A DNA stretch of 24,045 nt, from the NCBI GenBank assembly GCA_023387235.1, contig JAEWIJ010000053.1, forward strand, positions 1 to 24,045, in the 5' to 3' direction. The DNA comes from Pseudomonadota bacterium (GTDB taxonomy: Bacteria; Pseudomonadota; Alphaproteobacteria; Rhizobiales; Hyphomicrobiaceae). The notes under the pieces are model-generated. The model had not been told where the DNA came from. It saw only the letters and a program-made list of their open reading frames with translations, and did not search any database. The translations under genes were made by a program, and so were the position numbers. Below, in pieces: positions 17,076-24,044 of this stretch (its first letter is position 1; every line of letters starts with the position of its first letter).

Positions 17076-17552
17076 TCATTTCAATGCGAACGAGAGCGGC
17101 AGCGCGGTCGTGTACTTGATCTGCTCCATGGCAAAAGCCGAGGAGACCTTGGTGATGTCGATCCGCGAGATGAGCTTCTTGTAAAAGGCGTCGTAGGCGG
17201 CGATGTCCGGCACCACGACCCGCATGAGATAGTCCACCTCGCCCGACATGCGATAGAACTCGACGACCTCCTCGAGATCGACGACGGCGGCATGAAAGCG
17301 CTCGAGCCAGTCCAGATTGTGCTGGTCGGTCTTGATCGAGACGAACACCGTCACGCCGGTATTGACCTTGACCGGATCGAGAACCGCCACGCGGGAGCGG
17401 ATCACACCCGCCTCGTCGAGCTTCTGAATGCGCCGCCAGCACGGTGTCGTCGAGAGCCCCACGATCTTGCCGATCTCGGCGATCGGCATGGTTGCATCAG
17501 CCTGCAGAAGCTCCAGGATCTTCAGATCCATCGCGTCGAGTTCCACGATCAT
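17076..17552 (-). CDS. Lrp/AsnC family transcriptional regulator
   Basis: This 158-residue protein is a typical feast/famine regulator. An N-terminal winged helix-turn-helix (about 6-60) includes DAMDLKILELLQADA and the recognition stretch LSTTPCWRRIQKLDEAG. A C-terminal RAM/ligand-binding ferredoxin-like domain (about 65-145) includes GEVDYLMRVVVPD. Such proteins sense amino acids and usually regulate their own gene and neighbouring transport or catabolic genes. The ATG at 17552 has GGAG very close upstream. It diverges from the gene at 17750 across about 200 bases containing AT-rich tracts that could hold its operator. The ligand and targets are not readable. Confidence 0.94.
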   Translation of the reverse strand: MIVELDAMDLKILELLQADATMPIAEIGKIVGLSTTPCWRRIQKLDEAGVIRSRVAVLDPVKVNTGVTVFVSIKTDQHNLDWLERFHAAVVDLEEVVEFYRMSGEVDYLMRVVVPDIAAYDAFYKKLISRIDITKVSSAFAMEQIKYTTALPLSFALK

Positions 17553-17749
17553 CGCTCCAGACAGAATTTTTTGCTCAGACGGGTCATATCGGCAGATCGA
17601 TCGCGCTCAGATGAGCCGGATTGGCAGAGTGGTAGTATTTTTTTCTAATTTCCGCAATCCATCCCCTTGCTCCTCGACGGCCGTACGGCGACATTGTCGA
17701 GAGCGGCAAAGCACTCCTGCTTGCGGCCGCGCCGCCTGCGGGATGCCCC

Positions 17750-18256
17750 ATGGAAAAGCCGATCTTCGTCACCCCCGAATTCGCCGTCACGGCCGCGCTT
17801 GGGCCCGAAGATTTCGCGGCGGCGGCCGCCATGGGCTTTCGCTCGGTCCTTTCGAACCGCCCGGACGGCGAGGCCGAGGGCCAGCTCACCGGGCGCGGCG
17901 AGGCCGTGCTCGCCTGGCAGGCCGGTCTCCAGTTCCGGCACGTGCCGGCACCCAAGCTCGACATTTTCACGGACGAGGTCGTGGAGGCCATGGGTGACGC
18001 CGTGGCGAGCCTCAAGGGTCCGATCCTCGCCCACTGCGCGAGCGGTCTGCGCTCGGCCATCGCCTGGGCAGCGGCGAGCGCACGCACGCAGAACGTCGAC
18101 TGCGTGATGAAGGCGCTGGAGAATGCGGGGTTCGACCTCGAATTCCTGCGCGACGACCTTGAGGCGCAGGCAGATCGTGCGCGCTGGATCGGCCCACGTG
18201 CGCCGGCGCTCGACTGCGGCGAAGCCGCCAAGCTCGAGACCGCCTCAGCGGCGTAG
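17750..18256 (+). CDS. TIGR01244/DUF442 family phosphatase-or-sulfurtransferase-like protein
   Basis: This 168-residue protein resembles the DUF442/TIGR01244 family (beta-lactamase-hydrolase-like N-terminal domain), which has a dual-specificity-phosphatase-like fold. The active-site loop is HCASGLRSA with C96 and R101, a Cys-x4-Arg loop as in this family rather than the Cys-x5-Arg of true tyrosine phosphatases. The upstream block FRSVLSNRPDGE (about 30-41) is also characteristic. In relatives such a domain is linked to sulfide oxidation or biofilm sulfur metabolism, but no neighbour here supports that. The ATG at 17750 follows GCGGGATGCCCC with no strong ribosome-binding site. It is divergent from the Lrp gene. 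Confidence 0.8.
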   Translation: MEKPIFVTPEFAVTAALGPEDFAAAAAMGFRSVLSNRPDGEAEGQLTGRGEAVLAWQAGLQFRHVPAPKLDIFTDEVVEAMGDAVASLKGPILAHCASGLRSAIAWAAASARTQNVDCVMKALENAGFDLEFLRDDLEAQADRARWIGPRAPALDCGEAAKLETASAA

Positions 18257-18312
18257 TCGCATGGGATATGGCGGCGCCAGCGGCATACGCTCACGGTGGT
18301 AAGTGCCGCCGC

Positions 18313-18355
18313 CCCTCATCCTAACCTTCTCCCCGTGTAGGACGGGGAGAAGGGA
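18313..18355 (-). repeat. CTTCTCCCCG-type palindromic repeat, copy 3
   Basis: CCCTCATCCTAACCTTCTCC is followed by a hairpin CTTCTCCCCGT...ACGGGGAGAAG. It has the same orientation and flank as copy 2 near 5066 and is inverted relative to copy 1. It lies 57 bases after the DUF442 gene and may help end that transcript. Confidence 0.75.
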
Positions 18356-18368
18356 CTGCGTGGCGCCA

Positions 18369-18394
18369 GCGGCTCGCTCAAAGTCCAAAAAAAA
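18369..18394 (-). repeat. Left fragment of terminator-like repeat copy B, cut off by the insertion
   Basis: Bases 18369-18386 match 4-21 of copy A at 15 of 18 positions and lead into A8 (18387-18394). The rest of this copy continues beyond the mobile element at 20912. The A8 is one half of the target duplication. Confidence 0.75.
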
Positions 18395-18418
18395 GGCGAT
18401 TGCGTAGTTGACAAACCA
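18395..18418. repeat. Left terminal inverted repeat
   Basis: Starts GGCGATTGCGTAGTTGACAA and ends ACCA. It matches the right end at 23 of 24 positions (G for A at the eighth). It contains TTGACA reading inward, but the -10 position has only CATACG, so an antisense promoter here is unlikely to be strong. Confidence 0.92.
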
Positions 18419-18484
18419 CGCGACGCACAGCATACGGAATCGGGGCGGTCTCCAAAACCGCGCCCGCCTATCTCCGGCCGGGGA

Positions 18485-18676
18485 TCACTTGGATTTGCGG
18501 GCTGCTTTCTTGGGCTTCGCAGGGGAAGTCGAAGCCACGCGTTTCACGGCCTTGCGGAATGCGTGCTCGTCTTCCGATGCACCGATCTCACGAGCAGCTT
18601 CAACGAAGCGCTCTAATTGGGTCTTTCGTCTATCGACACCGACATTGTCAGTGCCATCTTTCTTGCGAGTTCCCAT
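18485..18676 (-). CDS. Small basic hypothetical protein (passenger gene)
   Basis: This 63-residue protein has a charged helical middle (RRKTQLERFVEAAREIGASE, then DEHAFRKAVKRVA) and a very basic Ala/Pro/Lys tail, suggesting nucleic-acid or protein binding. It starts 64 bases inside the 3' end of the DUF1828-like gene in another frame, with only a weak upstream site. I recognise no family. It is the last gene of the element, ending about 65 bases from the left terminal repeat. A regulatory partner of the upstream gene is possible but unproven. Confidence 0.6.
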   Translation of the reverse strand: MGTRKKDGTDNVGVDRRKTQLERFVEAAREIGASEDEHAFRKAVKRVASTSPAKPKKAARKSK

Positions 18677-19413
18677 CGGTCACCGTCCATGGATCCGATC
18701 ATGACGTCGCTGTTGAACAAGCGACTGAGCGTGCGCGTCTTGATGCTCTGCGGCTTAGCGCCCTCTAGAATGGCCATGCTCCGGATGTTCTGAATTTTCC
18801 TCCTGGAAAGCTCTTGCCATAGGAGCAACGCTTCCAGCGATTTCAGTTCTGTCGATGCGGCGAAAACGGCTATGGTATCTCCGCTTGGTGGCTTGAGAAC
18901 GAAATCTGCCACGTAGTCCTGCAATACCTCGCTGGGGTTTTCCTCTTCTTCGATGGACACCTTGCCAGCGAAATGCTCTTCGATCAATTTCCGCACATCG
19001 TCCTTGAAGGCTCTCCGAACCCGATCATGCGTGAATAGGCGCAAATCCTGAACGCGAAGCATAAGGGCCAAGAACTTTACAAAATTGGCCGGAGCGCGCT
19101 CCTCGGGGAAATACTCCGTGAATATTATCGCGCCTTCATAGTCGTACTGAGCACCATATTGCTTGAGCAGGCTTACAAGAGCTTCTTGGCGTGACTCGGA
19201 CGCCAGCGACACTCCGCTTTCCTCCAGTGACGCGATCGTTGCTCCATCGTCTTCGAAGCGCAGGCTGCGGCTATCATCAGGATTTCGACGCAGGTATACG
19301 CCAATTGAATCGCCGTCCTCATGCCTAAACGGGGTTTTTATGGCATAGCCGATCGGTACCGGCCTCATGTCGAGACCTGAGCAAAGCGCTCGGCAGAGAT
19401 CTTCCAGCTTCAT
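18613..19413 (-). CDS. DUF1828/DUF1829-like protein (passenger gene)
   Basis: This 266-residue protein of unknown function starts with MKLEDLCRALCSGL. The first ~95 residues, including RNPDDSRSLRFEDDGATIASLEESGV, resemble the DUF1828 domain, and the C-terminal half (about 160-260) fits the DUF1829 domain that usually accompanies it. There are no membrane segments or known catalytic motifs. Its ATG overlaps the stop of the upstream gene (ATGA, 19410-19413), showing translational coupling. Transcription order in the element is transposase, 156-residue protein, this gene, 63-residue protein. A role as cargo in defence or addiction is only a hypothesis from its place on a mobile element. Confidence 0.72.
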   Translation of the reverse strand: MKLEDLCRALCSGLDMRPVPIGYAIKTPFRHEDGDSIGVYLRRNPDDSRSLRFEDDGATIASLEESGVSLASESRQEALVSLLKQYGAQYDYEGAIIFTEYFPEERAPANFVKFLALMLRVQDLRLFTHDRVRRAFKDDVRKLIEEHFAGKVSIEEEENPSEVLQDYVADFVLKPPSGDTIAVFAASTELKSLEALLLWQELSRRKIQNIRSMAILEGAKPQSIKTRTLSRLFNSDVMIGSMDGDRWELARKMALTMSVSIDERPN

Positions 19414-19880
19414 AGCAGGTCGCCCTGAGCGCTAAAATTGTACCTAGTCGCTACCACTGACACCGCACTTGCCTCTGTAACTCCGAACTCTTGCCGCGAT
19501 GATACGCGCGGCCACTTTATTTTTTCGTCTCGCGCCTGCCCAGGCACAACACTGCTGATGTCTTTCGTCGAAACATGGCAGTGCCAACCCGGCTCCGTCG
19601 CGTGAAACTCATAATCGCACAAAACAATCATATCATTATTCGCCTCGACGCCAAAGCGCGAGCGCAGGATTTGCTTATCTTTATTGAACCAAATCAGAAT
19701 GCGGCATTTCCGACCCAACGCCGAAAATTTGATGAGACGCCAAGAGTAGTCTTGGCCGAACTTATATCGCTTGTCCTTGAATAGGGACATTGGAAATGCC
19801 GTTCTAGGTATATGCCCCTTTGCCCATTTTCCGAGTTCAATATCTGTCTTATCCGCCCTAATGAAATCTTTTAAATTCAC
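19410..19880 (-). CDS. Hypothetical protein, 156 residues (passenger gene)
   Basis: I do not recognise this protein. It begins with a GTG (19878-19880), preceded by AAAGGG at nine bases, just after the transposase stop at 19896. It is soluble and mixed alpha/beta, with aromatic-rich stretches (KFGQDYSWRLIKFSALGRKC, GWHCHVSTKD) and no signal peptide or membrane helix. Its stop overlaps the start of the DUF1828-like gene, so the two are probably made in fixed ratio. Lower G+C than the host genes suggests it arrived with the element. Confidence 0.7.
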   Translation of the reverse strand: MNLKDFIRADKTDIELGKWAKGHIPRTAFPMSLFKDKRYKFGQDYSWRLIKFSALGRKCRILIWFNKDKQILRSRFGVEANNDMIVLCDYEFHATEPGWHCHVSTKDISSVVPGQARDEKIKWPRVSSRQEFGVTEASAVSVVATRYNFSAQGDLL

Positions 19881-19895
19881 GGCTTCGTACCCTTT

Positions 19896-20840
19896 TTACG
19901 CGTCAATTCTCCGATACGTGAGGCGCTTGCCTTTCGCCGCAGCAACGGCCTTGGTGGAGCGCTCGACATCCTCGACGCCAAGCGATGAACGGTTGTTATA
20001 GCGGAAATCGAACTCGGCAAGATAGCGGTGCAGGTGCTTCTCCGAGCAGTGCTGATAGACGCCTTTCATGCCGCGCTTGAAGACTGAGTAGTAATTCTCC
20101 AGCGTGTTGGTGTGAGCCTCGTCGCGGACGTACTCGCCCTTCTTGTGACGCACTACTTCGTGGGCGTACTCCTCATGCAGATGGCGGTATTGGCCCGCGT
20201 CGTCGGTCATGATGCGCGCTTCTTTGGCGACGTTCTCGCGAACGATCGGCATGATGGACGCGGCGTCCGCCTTATCGACATGGAAGCTGCGCACGTCGCC
20301 GCCGCGCTCAACCAGCGAGAGGACTGCTTGCTTGTGCGCGACGCCAGCCTTAACAGGGCGCCCCTTCTTACGGCCGATAAAAGTCTCGTCAGATTCGACA
20401 ATACCCGAGCTGCCGGGGCCACCCATCGGGGCGAGTGAGCCTGAGCGCATGGCCTCACGGATACGGTGCGACATGAACCAAGCCGTATTGTACTGGACCT
20501 CCAGCACGCGATGTAGCTGGTGGCTGCTCATCCCCTTCTTGGATGAGCACATGAGGTGGATGGCCTGCAGCCACTTGTGCAGGGGTGCATGGCTGCCTTC
20601 GAAGATGGTGCCAACGCGCACCGTGAACTGCTTCTTGCAGGCGCCACACTTCTTGAGGCCGTGGCGTTCGACGCCTTCCGGGTTCTTCGTGCTCGGCTTT
20701 GAGCGCACGCCCTGCAGCGCGTAGATCCGCTTTTTGTTGCCGCAGTGAGGGCAGACGGGACCGTGTGGCCAGAGGATAGCCTCCAGCTCCTTGAAGGCTG
20801 CCGCTTCATCGTAGAAATGGGCTTTGGTCAGGATCGACAT
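19896..20840 (-). CDS. IS1595-family (ISXO2-like) transposase
   Basis: This DDE-type transposase is 314 residues from the ATG at 20840, or 318 from a GTG at 20852; the numbering here uses the longer form. An N-terminal zinc ribbon (CPHC, C34/C37, and CGAC, C69/C72) is followed by a helical DNA-binding segment (about 85-135). The ISXO2-like catalytic core has D155 in IVESDETFIG, D217 in RIMTDDAGQYR and E252 in HTNTLENYYSVFKRG. All catalytic residues are present. A hairpin at 20848-20866 covers the start region, and the promoter at 20870-20898 overlaps the right terminal repeat. The TAA stop lies 15 bases before the first passenger gene. Confidence 0.95.
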   Translation of the reverse strand: MSILTKAHFYDEAAAFKELEAILWPHGPVCPHCGNKKRIYALQGVRSKPSTKNPEGVERHGLKKCGACKKQFTVRVGTIFEGSHAPLHKWLQAIHLMCSSKKGMSSHQLHRVLEVQYNTAWFMSHRIREAMRSGSLAPMGGPGSSGIVESDETFIGRKKGRPVKAGVAHKQAVLSLVERGGDVRSFHVDKADAASIMPIVRENVAKEARIMTDDAGQYRHLHEEYAHEVVRHKKGEYVRDEAHTNTLENYYSVFKRGMKGVYQHCSEKHLHRYLAEFDFRYNNRSSLGVEDVERSTKAVAAAKGKRLTYRRIDA

Positions 20841-20847
20841 GATTTCG

Positions 20848-20866
20848 CTCACGAATTGCTCGTGAG
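20848..20866 (-). promoter_or_regulatory. Hairpin over the transposase translation start
   Basis: CTCACGA and TCGTGAG form a perfect 7-bp stem with a 5-base loop. In the minus-strand mRNA the 3' arm (20854-20848) contains the GTG start candidate and the GTGAG that would serve as ribosome-binding site for the ATG at 20840. Transcripts from the element's own promoter should start near 20863, inside the 5' arm, and so lack part of the stem. Confidence 0.6.
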
Positions 20867-20869
20867 TTT

Positions 20870-20898
20870 TATATAGCGCCGATGCCTTGGTTTGTCAA
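20870..20898 (-). promoter_or_regulatory. Promoter of the transposase operon, overlapping the right terminal repeat
   Basis: A perfect TTGACA (-35, 20893-20898) lies inside the terminal repeat. After exactly 17 bases comes TATATA (-10, 20870-20875), with five of six consensus matches. It is the strongest sigma-70-type promoter in the window. Transposase binding to the terminal repeat would cover the -35 box, allowing self-repression. Confidence 0.8.
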
Positions 20899-20911
20899 CT
20901 ACGTAATCGCC
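20888..20911. repeat. Right terminal inverted repeat
   Basis: This is the inverse of the left end with one mismatch in 24. Read on the minus strand it starts GGCGATTACGTAGTTGACAA. It is followed directly by A8 (20912-20919), the second half of the target duplication. Confidence 0.92.
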
Positions 20912-20984
20912 AAAAAAAACGGGGGCTTCGGGGGGTGTCCCCCGATTGGGGTGCGGGGACTTAGTCCCCGCGTCGCGAAGCGAC
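20912..20984 (-). repeat. Terminator-like repeat copy B, main part
   Basis: On the minus strand, starting 36 bases after the stop of the secreted-protein gene, there are three hairpins. They are 20984-20972 (GTCGC/GCGAC around a three-base loop), 20971-20953 (GCGGGGAC/GTCCCCGC, loop of three) and 20943-20931 (five G-C pairs, loop of three). A C-rich run and T8 (20919-20912) follow. Copy A (4-91) has the same layout. The mobile element entered at the T tract and the duplication left this side complete, so it can still terminate transcription. Confidence 0.75.
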
Positions 20985-21019
20985 CCGCGTCGCCGCACAC
21001 GTGCGATCAACAGATCCTT

Positions 21020-21778
21020 CTACGTCGGCAGCCTGCGATTCTTGATGGCGTCGCGCAACTCGCCAAGGGCCGTTTTCAGTTCCGGATCCGTGGTGGCCGT
21101 TATCTGACGCGAGAGCTTCTGAACGAGATCCTGCCGATGGGGATCCGTGATGATCGCGTCGTAGGAGCGCAGACCTTCGAGCGCTCCCTTGATCATCGAG
21201 AGAAGCTCCGGCTTGGGATGGGCGCTCGTTTCGGTCATGCGTTGCACGAGCGCGCCGTAGAGCTGAAGCGCGGCGCCCCTGATCTGAGCGACATCATCGA
21301 CATGCACCTGATAGCGTTTGTCGCCTGCGAGGGATGCGAGATACGTCTCGCTCAAATCCAATACCGCGCCGGCGATCTTCGCCTCATAGAGCATCAGTTG
21401 TGCAAGCTCTGCGGCGTATGGCTTTCCCTTCTGCATCTCGGTCGAATAGAGCGCGACGAGCTTATGAACGGGCTGCAGGGCGCTGGTCAGTTTCTGGAAG
21501 CGTATGGTGGCCGAGAGCTTTGAATTGAGACCGACACGAAGCGGGATATTGTCCGCACGCACCATTCGCTCGAAGACCGGCTTCGTCGAAGCATCGGCAA
21601 GCGTGGGCAGCTCGAGGCCATCGTTCTCGACGCGTTGGATCACCGCCCTGTAGTCGGTGCCGTCCCACGCCTCCTCGATGGATGGATACCGCTTCTGGGC
21701 ATGTGCCGGTTGAATGGCCAGCACCGCGATCGCGAGCAGCCAGGCCGACGACGTCAGCGTCTTGAACAGATTTCCCAT
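21020..21778 (-). CDS. Secreted or periplasmic hypothetical protein
   Basis: I do not recognise this 252-residue protein. It has a clear Sec signal peptide (residues 1-28: MGNLFKTL, a hydrophobic core, then QPAHA before the likely cleavage site). The mature part is mostly helical and charged, with a motif IEEAWDGTDYRAVIQRVEND near its start and no cysteines in the mature part, so no lipoprotein or haem site. I start at 21778 because GAGGGAG lies upstream and the signal peptide follows. An in-frame ATG at 21940 would run through the tRNA-Asp trailer and is not credible. It stands alone downstream of tRNA-Asp and is followed by repeat copy B as terminator. Confidence 0.85.
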   Translation of the reverse strand: MGNLFKTLTSSAWLLAIAVLAIQPAHAQKRYPSIEEAWDGTDYRAVIQRVENDGLELPTLADASTKPVFERMVRADNIPLRVGLNSKLSATIRFQKLTSALQPVHKLVALYSTEMQKGKPYAAELAQLMLYEAKIAGAVLDLSETYLASLAGDKRYQVHVDDVAQIRGAALQLYGALVQRMTETSAHPKPELLSMIKGALEGLRSYDAIITDPHRQDLVQKLSRQITATTDPELKTALGELRDAIKNRRLPT

Positions 21779-21940
21779 GATGGGCTCCCTCGGCGAGAAA
21801 GGCCGGTCCGCGTGCGGTACCTGCAAGGGAGCCTGATCTATGTGGCGGTAGTCTGATCGCGGCGAGGTGCCGGGCGCACGCACGCTAACGAGCGTCGTCT
21901 CGAACGACGATCCGCAATCTTCCAAGCCATTGAGAGACAA

Positions 21941-22017
<77 letters not shown>

Positions 22018-22023
22018 AAAGAT

Positions 22024-22049
22024 AAAAACGCGCGCCAAGGTGGGGCGCG
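22024..22049 (-). terminator. Intrinsic terminator candidate after the TRAP permease, inside the tRNA-Asp leader
   Basis: On the minus strand CGCGCC (22049-22044) pairs with GGCGCG (22036-22031) across a seven-base loop, then CG and T5 (22028-22024) follow. It lies 53 bases after the permease stop and only seven bases before tRNA-Asp. Because the tRNA promoter candidate lies upstream of it, it may be leaky or serve both units. Confidence 0.55.
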
Positions 22050-22062
22050 TCAGGGTGCGTGG

Positions 22063-22091
22063 TGGATACGCGAGGGTCGGGGGTTCGTCAA
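22063..22091 (-). promoter_or_regulatory. Candidate promoter of tRNA-Asp
   Basis: TTGACG (22086-22091), 17 bases, then TATCCA (22063-22068) on the minus strand. The expected start is near 22056, giving a leader of about 38 bases that includes the terminator-like hairpin at 22024-22049. Confidence 0.5.
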
Positions 22092-22101
22092 GGGGTTCGG
22101 G

Positions 22102-23970
22102 TCACAGAAACCCGGTCGAGATCCAGGGTACGGCGGCGATGACGATGAGCCCGATGATCAGCGCGCCGAGATAGGGCCAGATGGCGCCGATGGCCTCGTC
22201 CGGGGGCACGTTCCCGATCTTGCAGGCCAGATAGAAGCCGATGCCGATCGGCGGTGCCATGAGACCGATGTTCATGGCCGTCACCACGACCATGGAATAG
22301 TGAATGTCGTTGATGCCGAGCTGCTTGGCGATCGGGAACATGAGCGGCGCCATGAGCACGATGGCCGGCAGGCCCTCTAGAATGCAGCCGAGCACCAGGA
22401 ATACGGCGATCGTCACGCCCATGAACGCGATCCAGCCGCCCGGAAGCCCGGTCATGAGGGTCGCGAGCTGCTGGGCGATGCCGGCCTGCGTGATCGCCCA
22501 GGCCATGGCGAGCGCCGTGCCGAGAATGATCAGGATGGCGCCGGTCAGCGACGCCGTCTCGACGAGCATCTTGTAGAACGTGCGCCGGTTGATGCCGCCA
22601 TAGAGCACCATGCCGACGAAGAGCGCGTAGATCACGGCGATGGTCGAGACTTCAGTCGCCGTCGCGACGCCGCCGGTGACGGCGCTGCGGATGAGGAATG
22701 GCAGCACGAGCGCCGGCGCGGCGATGAGCAGGGTCGTGCCGACGACCTTCATGGGCGCGCGGCGGACGCCCTCCATGCTCTCGTGCCGGCTCTTCCAGCG
22801 CGCGAGGCCGATGAGCGCCGCAAGCAGCACCGCCGCGACGACAATGCCGGCGGTGAACAGCCCCGCGATCGACACGCCCGCGACCGAGCCGAGCACGATG
22901 AGCACGATACTCGGCGGCACCGTATCGGCCATGGCCGCGCCCGTTGCCAACAATGCGATCATCTCTGGCGGCTTGTGCCCGCGCCGTTTCATCTCGGGAA
23001 AGAGCGCCGGCGCGACCGTCGCCATGTCGGACACCTTCGAGCCCGAGATGCCCGAGACGACGAAGAGCGAGCAGAGCAGCACGTAGGACATGCCCGCTTT
23101 CACGTGCCCGAGCAGCGAGGCGAGGAAGTCGACGATAGCCTTGCCCATGCCCGTCTGATCGAGAATGCAGCCGAGCAGAACGAAGATCGGCACCGAGATC
23201 AGGATGAGGTGCGACATACCCTCGTCCATGCGCCCGATCATGACGAAGGTCGACACGCGCGTCGCGAACGCGAGGTAGGTCAGCGTGCCGATGCCGAAGC
23301 AGAAGGCGATCGGCACACCCATGGCGAGCGCAATCGCGACGAAGACCACGAGGAAAAGAATGAGCTTGGTGTTCCCGGCGCGGATCAGCGTCGGCATGAA
23401 GGTCCAGAGCACGAGCGCGATGGCGCCGAGAAGCACCGCCGAGATAACGAGATCGCGGATGCTCGACGTGCGCACGGCATACATGAGCACGATGACCAGC
23501 ATCGTCGCAAAGCCGAACGGAATGGCCGAGACGCGGAAGCTGTTCGGAATATTGAGAGCGGGCGTGATGATGGCCCACTCCTCCATCGCGTACTCGACGG
23601 CCGGCGTCATGAGGGCCGCGAGAAACGCCGCGATGATGAGACAGCCCAAGGTCTCGAGAAAGCGCTGCATGGGCTCGGGAAAGAGCCGCAGCACCAGCGT
23701 CAGGCGCAGATGCTCGTTGCGGTCGAGCGCGACCGCCGTGCCGAGCATGGCGAGCCAGAGGAAGCAGATTGAGGCGACCTCGTCGATCCACACGACCGGC
23801 AGGGAGAACACATAGCGCGACGTCACGCCCGCGAGTAGCAGCACGACAATCGCGACGAGCAGCACCGAGGCAACGAATTCGACCGGCCTCATCCACAGCG
23901 AGCCCGCGCGTGGCGGCTCGCGGCTCTCGCTGAGGTCCGTGATGTCGATCGTATGGTCGGTCGTAGCCAT
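22102..23970 (-). CDS. TRAP transporter permease, fused small and large subunits (DctQM)
   Basis: This 622-residue inner-membrane protein combines both permease parts of a tripartite ATP-independent periplasmic transporter. The DctQ-like part (about residues 20-175, four helices, with VVWIDEVASICFLWLAMLGTA and DRNEHLRLTLV) is fused to a DctM-like part (about 195-620, some twelve helices). The DctM part carries GISGSKVSDMATVAPALFPE, ADTVPPSIVLI and LMAPPIGIGFYLACKI, typical of the large subunit. It uses a sodium or proton gradient to import a carboxylate-type solute captured by a DctP-like binding protein, whose gene would be expected upstream, beyond the window. I start at the ATG 23970 (AGGGG eight bases upstream). 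A GTG at 23991 is an alternative. The substrate is unknown. Confidence 0.94.
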   Translation of the reverse strand: MATTDHTIDITDLSESREPPRAGSLWMRPVEFVASVLLVAIVVLLLAGVTSRYVFSLPVVWIDEVASICFLWLAMLGTAVALDRNEHLRLTLVLRLFPEPMQRFLETLGCLIIAAFLAALMTPAVEYAMEEWAIITPALNIPNSFRVSAIPFGFATMLVIVLMYAVRTSSIRDLVISAVLLGAIALVLWTFMPTLIRAGNTKLILFLVVFVAIALAMGVPIAFCFGIGTLTYLAFATRVSTFVMIGRMDEGMSHLILISVPIFVLLGCILDQTGMGKAIVDFLASLLGHVKAGMSYVLLCSLFVVSGISGSKVSDMATVAPALFPEMKRRGHKPPEMIALLATGAAMADTVPPSIVLIVLGSVAGVSIAGLFTAGIVVAAVLLAALIGLARWKSRHESMEGVRRAPMKVVGTTLLIAAPALVLPFLIRSAVTGGVATATEVSTIAVIYALFVGMVLYGGINRRTFYKMLVETASLTGAILIILGTALAMAWAITQAGIAQQLATLMTGLPGGWIAFMGVTIAVFLVLGCILEGLPAIVLMAPLMFPIAKQLGINDIHYSMVVVTAMNIGLMAPPIGIGFYLACKIGNVPPDEAIGAIWPYLGALIIGLIVIAAVPWISTGFL

Positions 23971-24026
23971 GCCGCCTGCCCCCTGAAGCACGGAGCGCCG
24001 GCGGCGGCGCCCGCGCCCGTCCCCCG

Positions 24027-24044
24027 CCCCCCCCCCCCCCCCCC
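24027..24044. repeat. Homopolymer run of 18 C at the window end
   Basis: After a C-rich lead-in (GTCCCCCG) the sequence runs into 18 consecutive C and a final G. This is unlike anything else in the window and probably marks a contig edge or a sequencing/assembly artefact. Confidence 0.8.

Larger units (their letters stand above)
18395..20911 (-). mobile_element. Passenger-carrying IS1595-family insertion sequence, 2517 bp
   Basis: The element is bounded by 24-bp terminal inverted repeats (18395-18418 and 20888-20911) that differ at one position, and by an 8-bp direct duplication AAAAAAAA (18387-18394 and 20912-20919). An 8-bp duplication is the hallmark of the IS1595 family, to which the transposase belongs. 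Inside are the transposase and three passenger genes, all on the minus strand and tightly spaced, forming one likely transcription unit from a promoter at the right end. The passenger part is visibly poorer in G+C than the host (for example 27 of 60 bases at 19621-19680), which points to a foreign source. The ends and transposase look intact, so it may be active. Confidence 0.92.

Noticed and set aside
18425..18460. A tRNA-like or terminator stem (GGGCGCGG...CCGCCCC on the minus strand) near the left end of the element
   Set aside because: The stem has a bulge, no T tract follows and no cloverleaf can be formed.
20882..21523. A 213-codon plus-strand ORF running from the right terminal repeat through repeat copy B
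   Set aside because: It reads across the element boundary and then antisense to the secreted-protein gene. Its start depends on the insertion, and the protein has no domain features.
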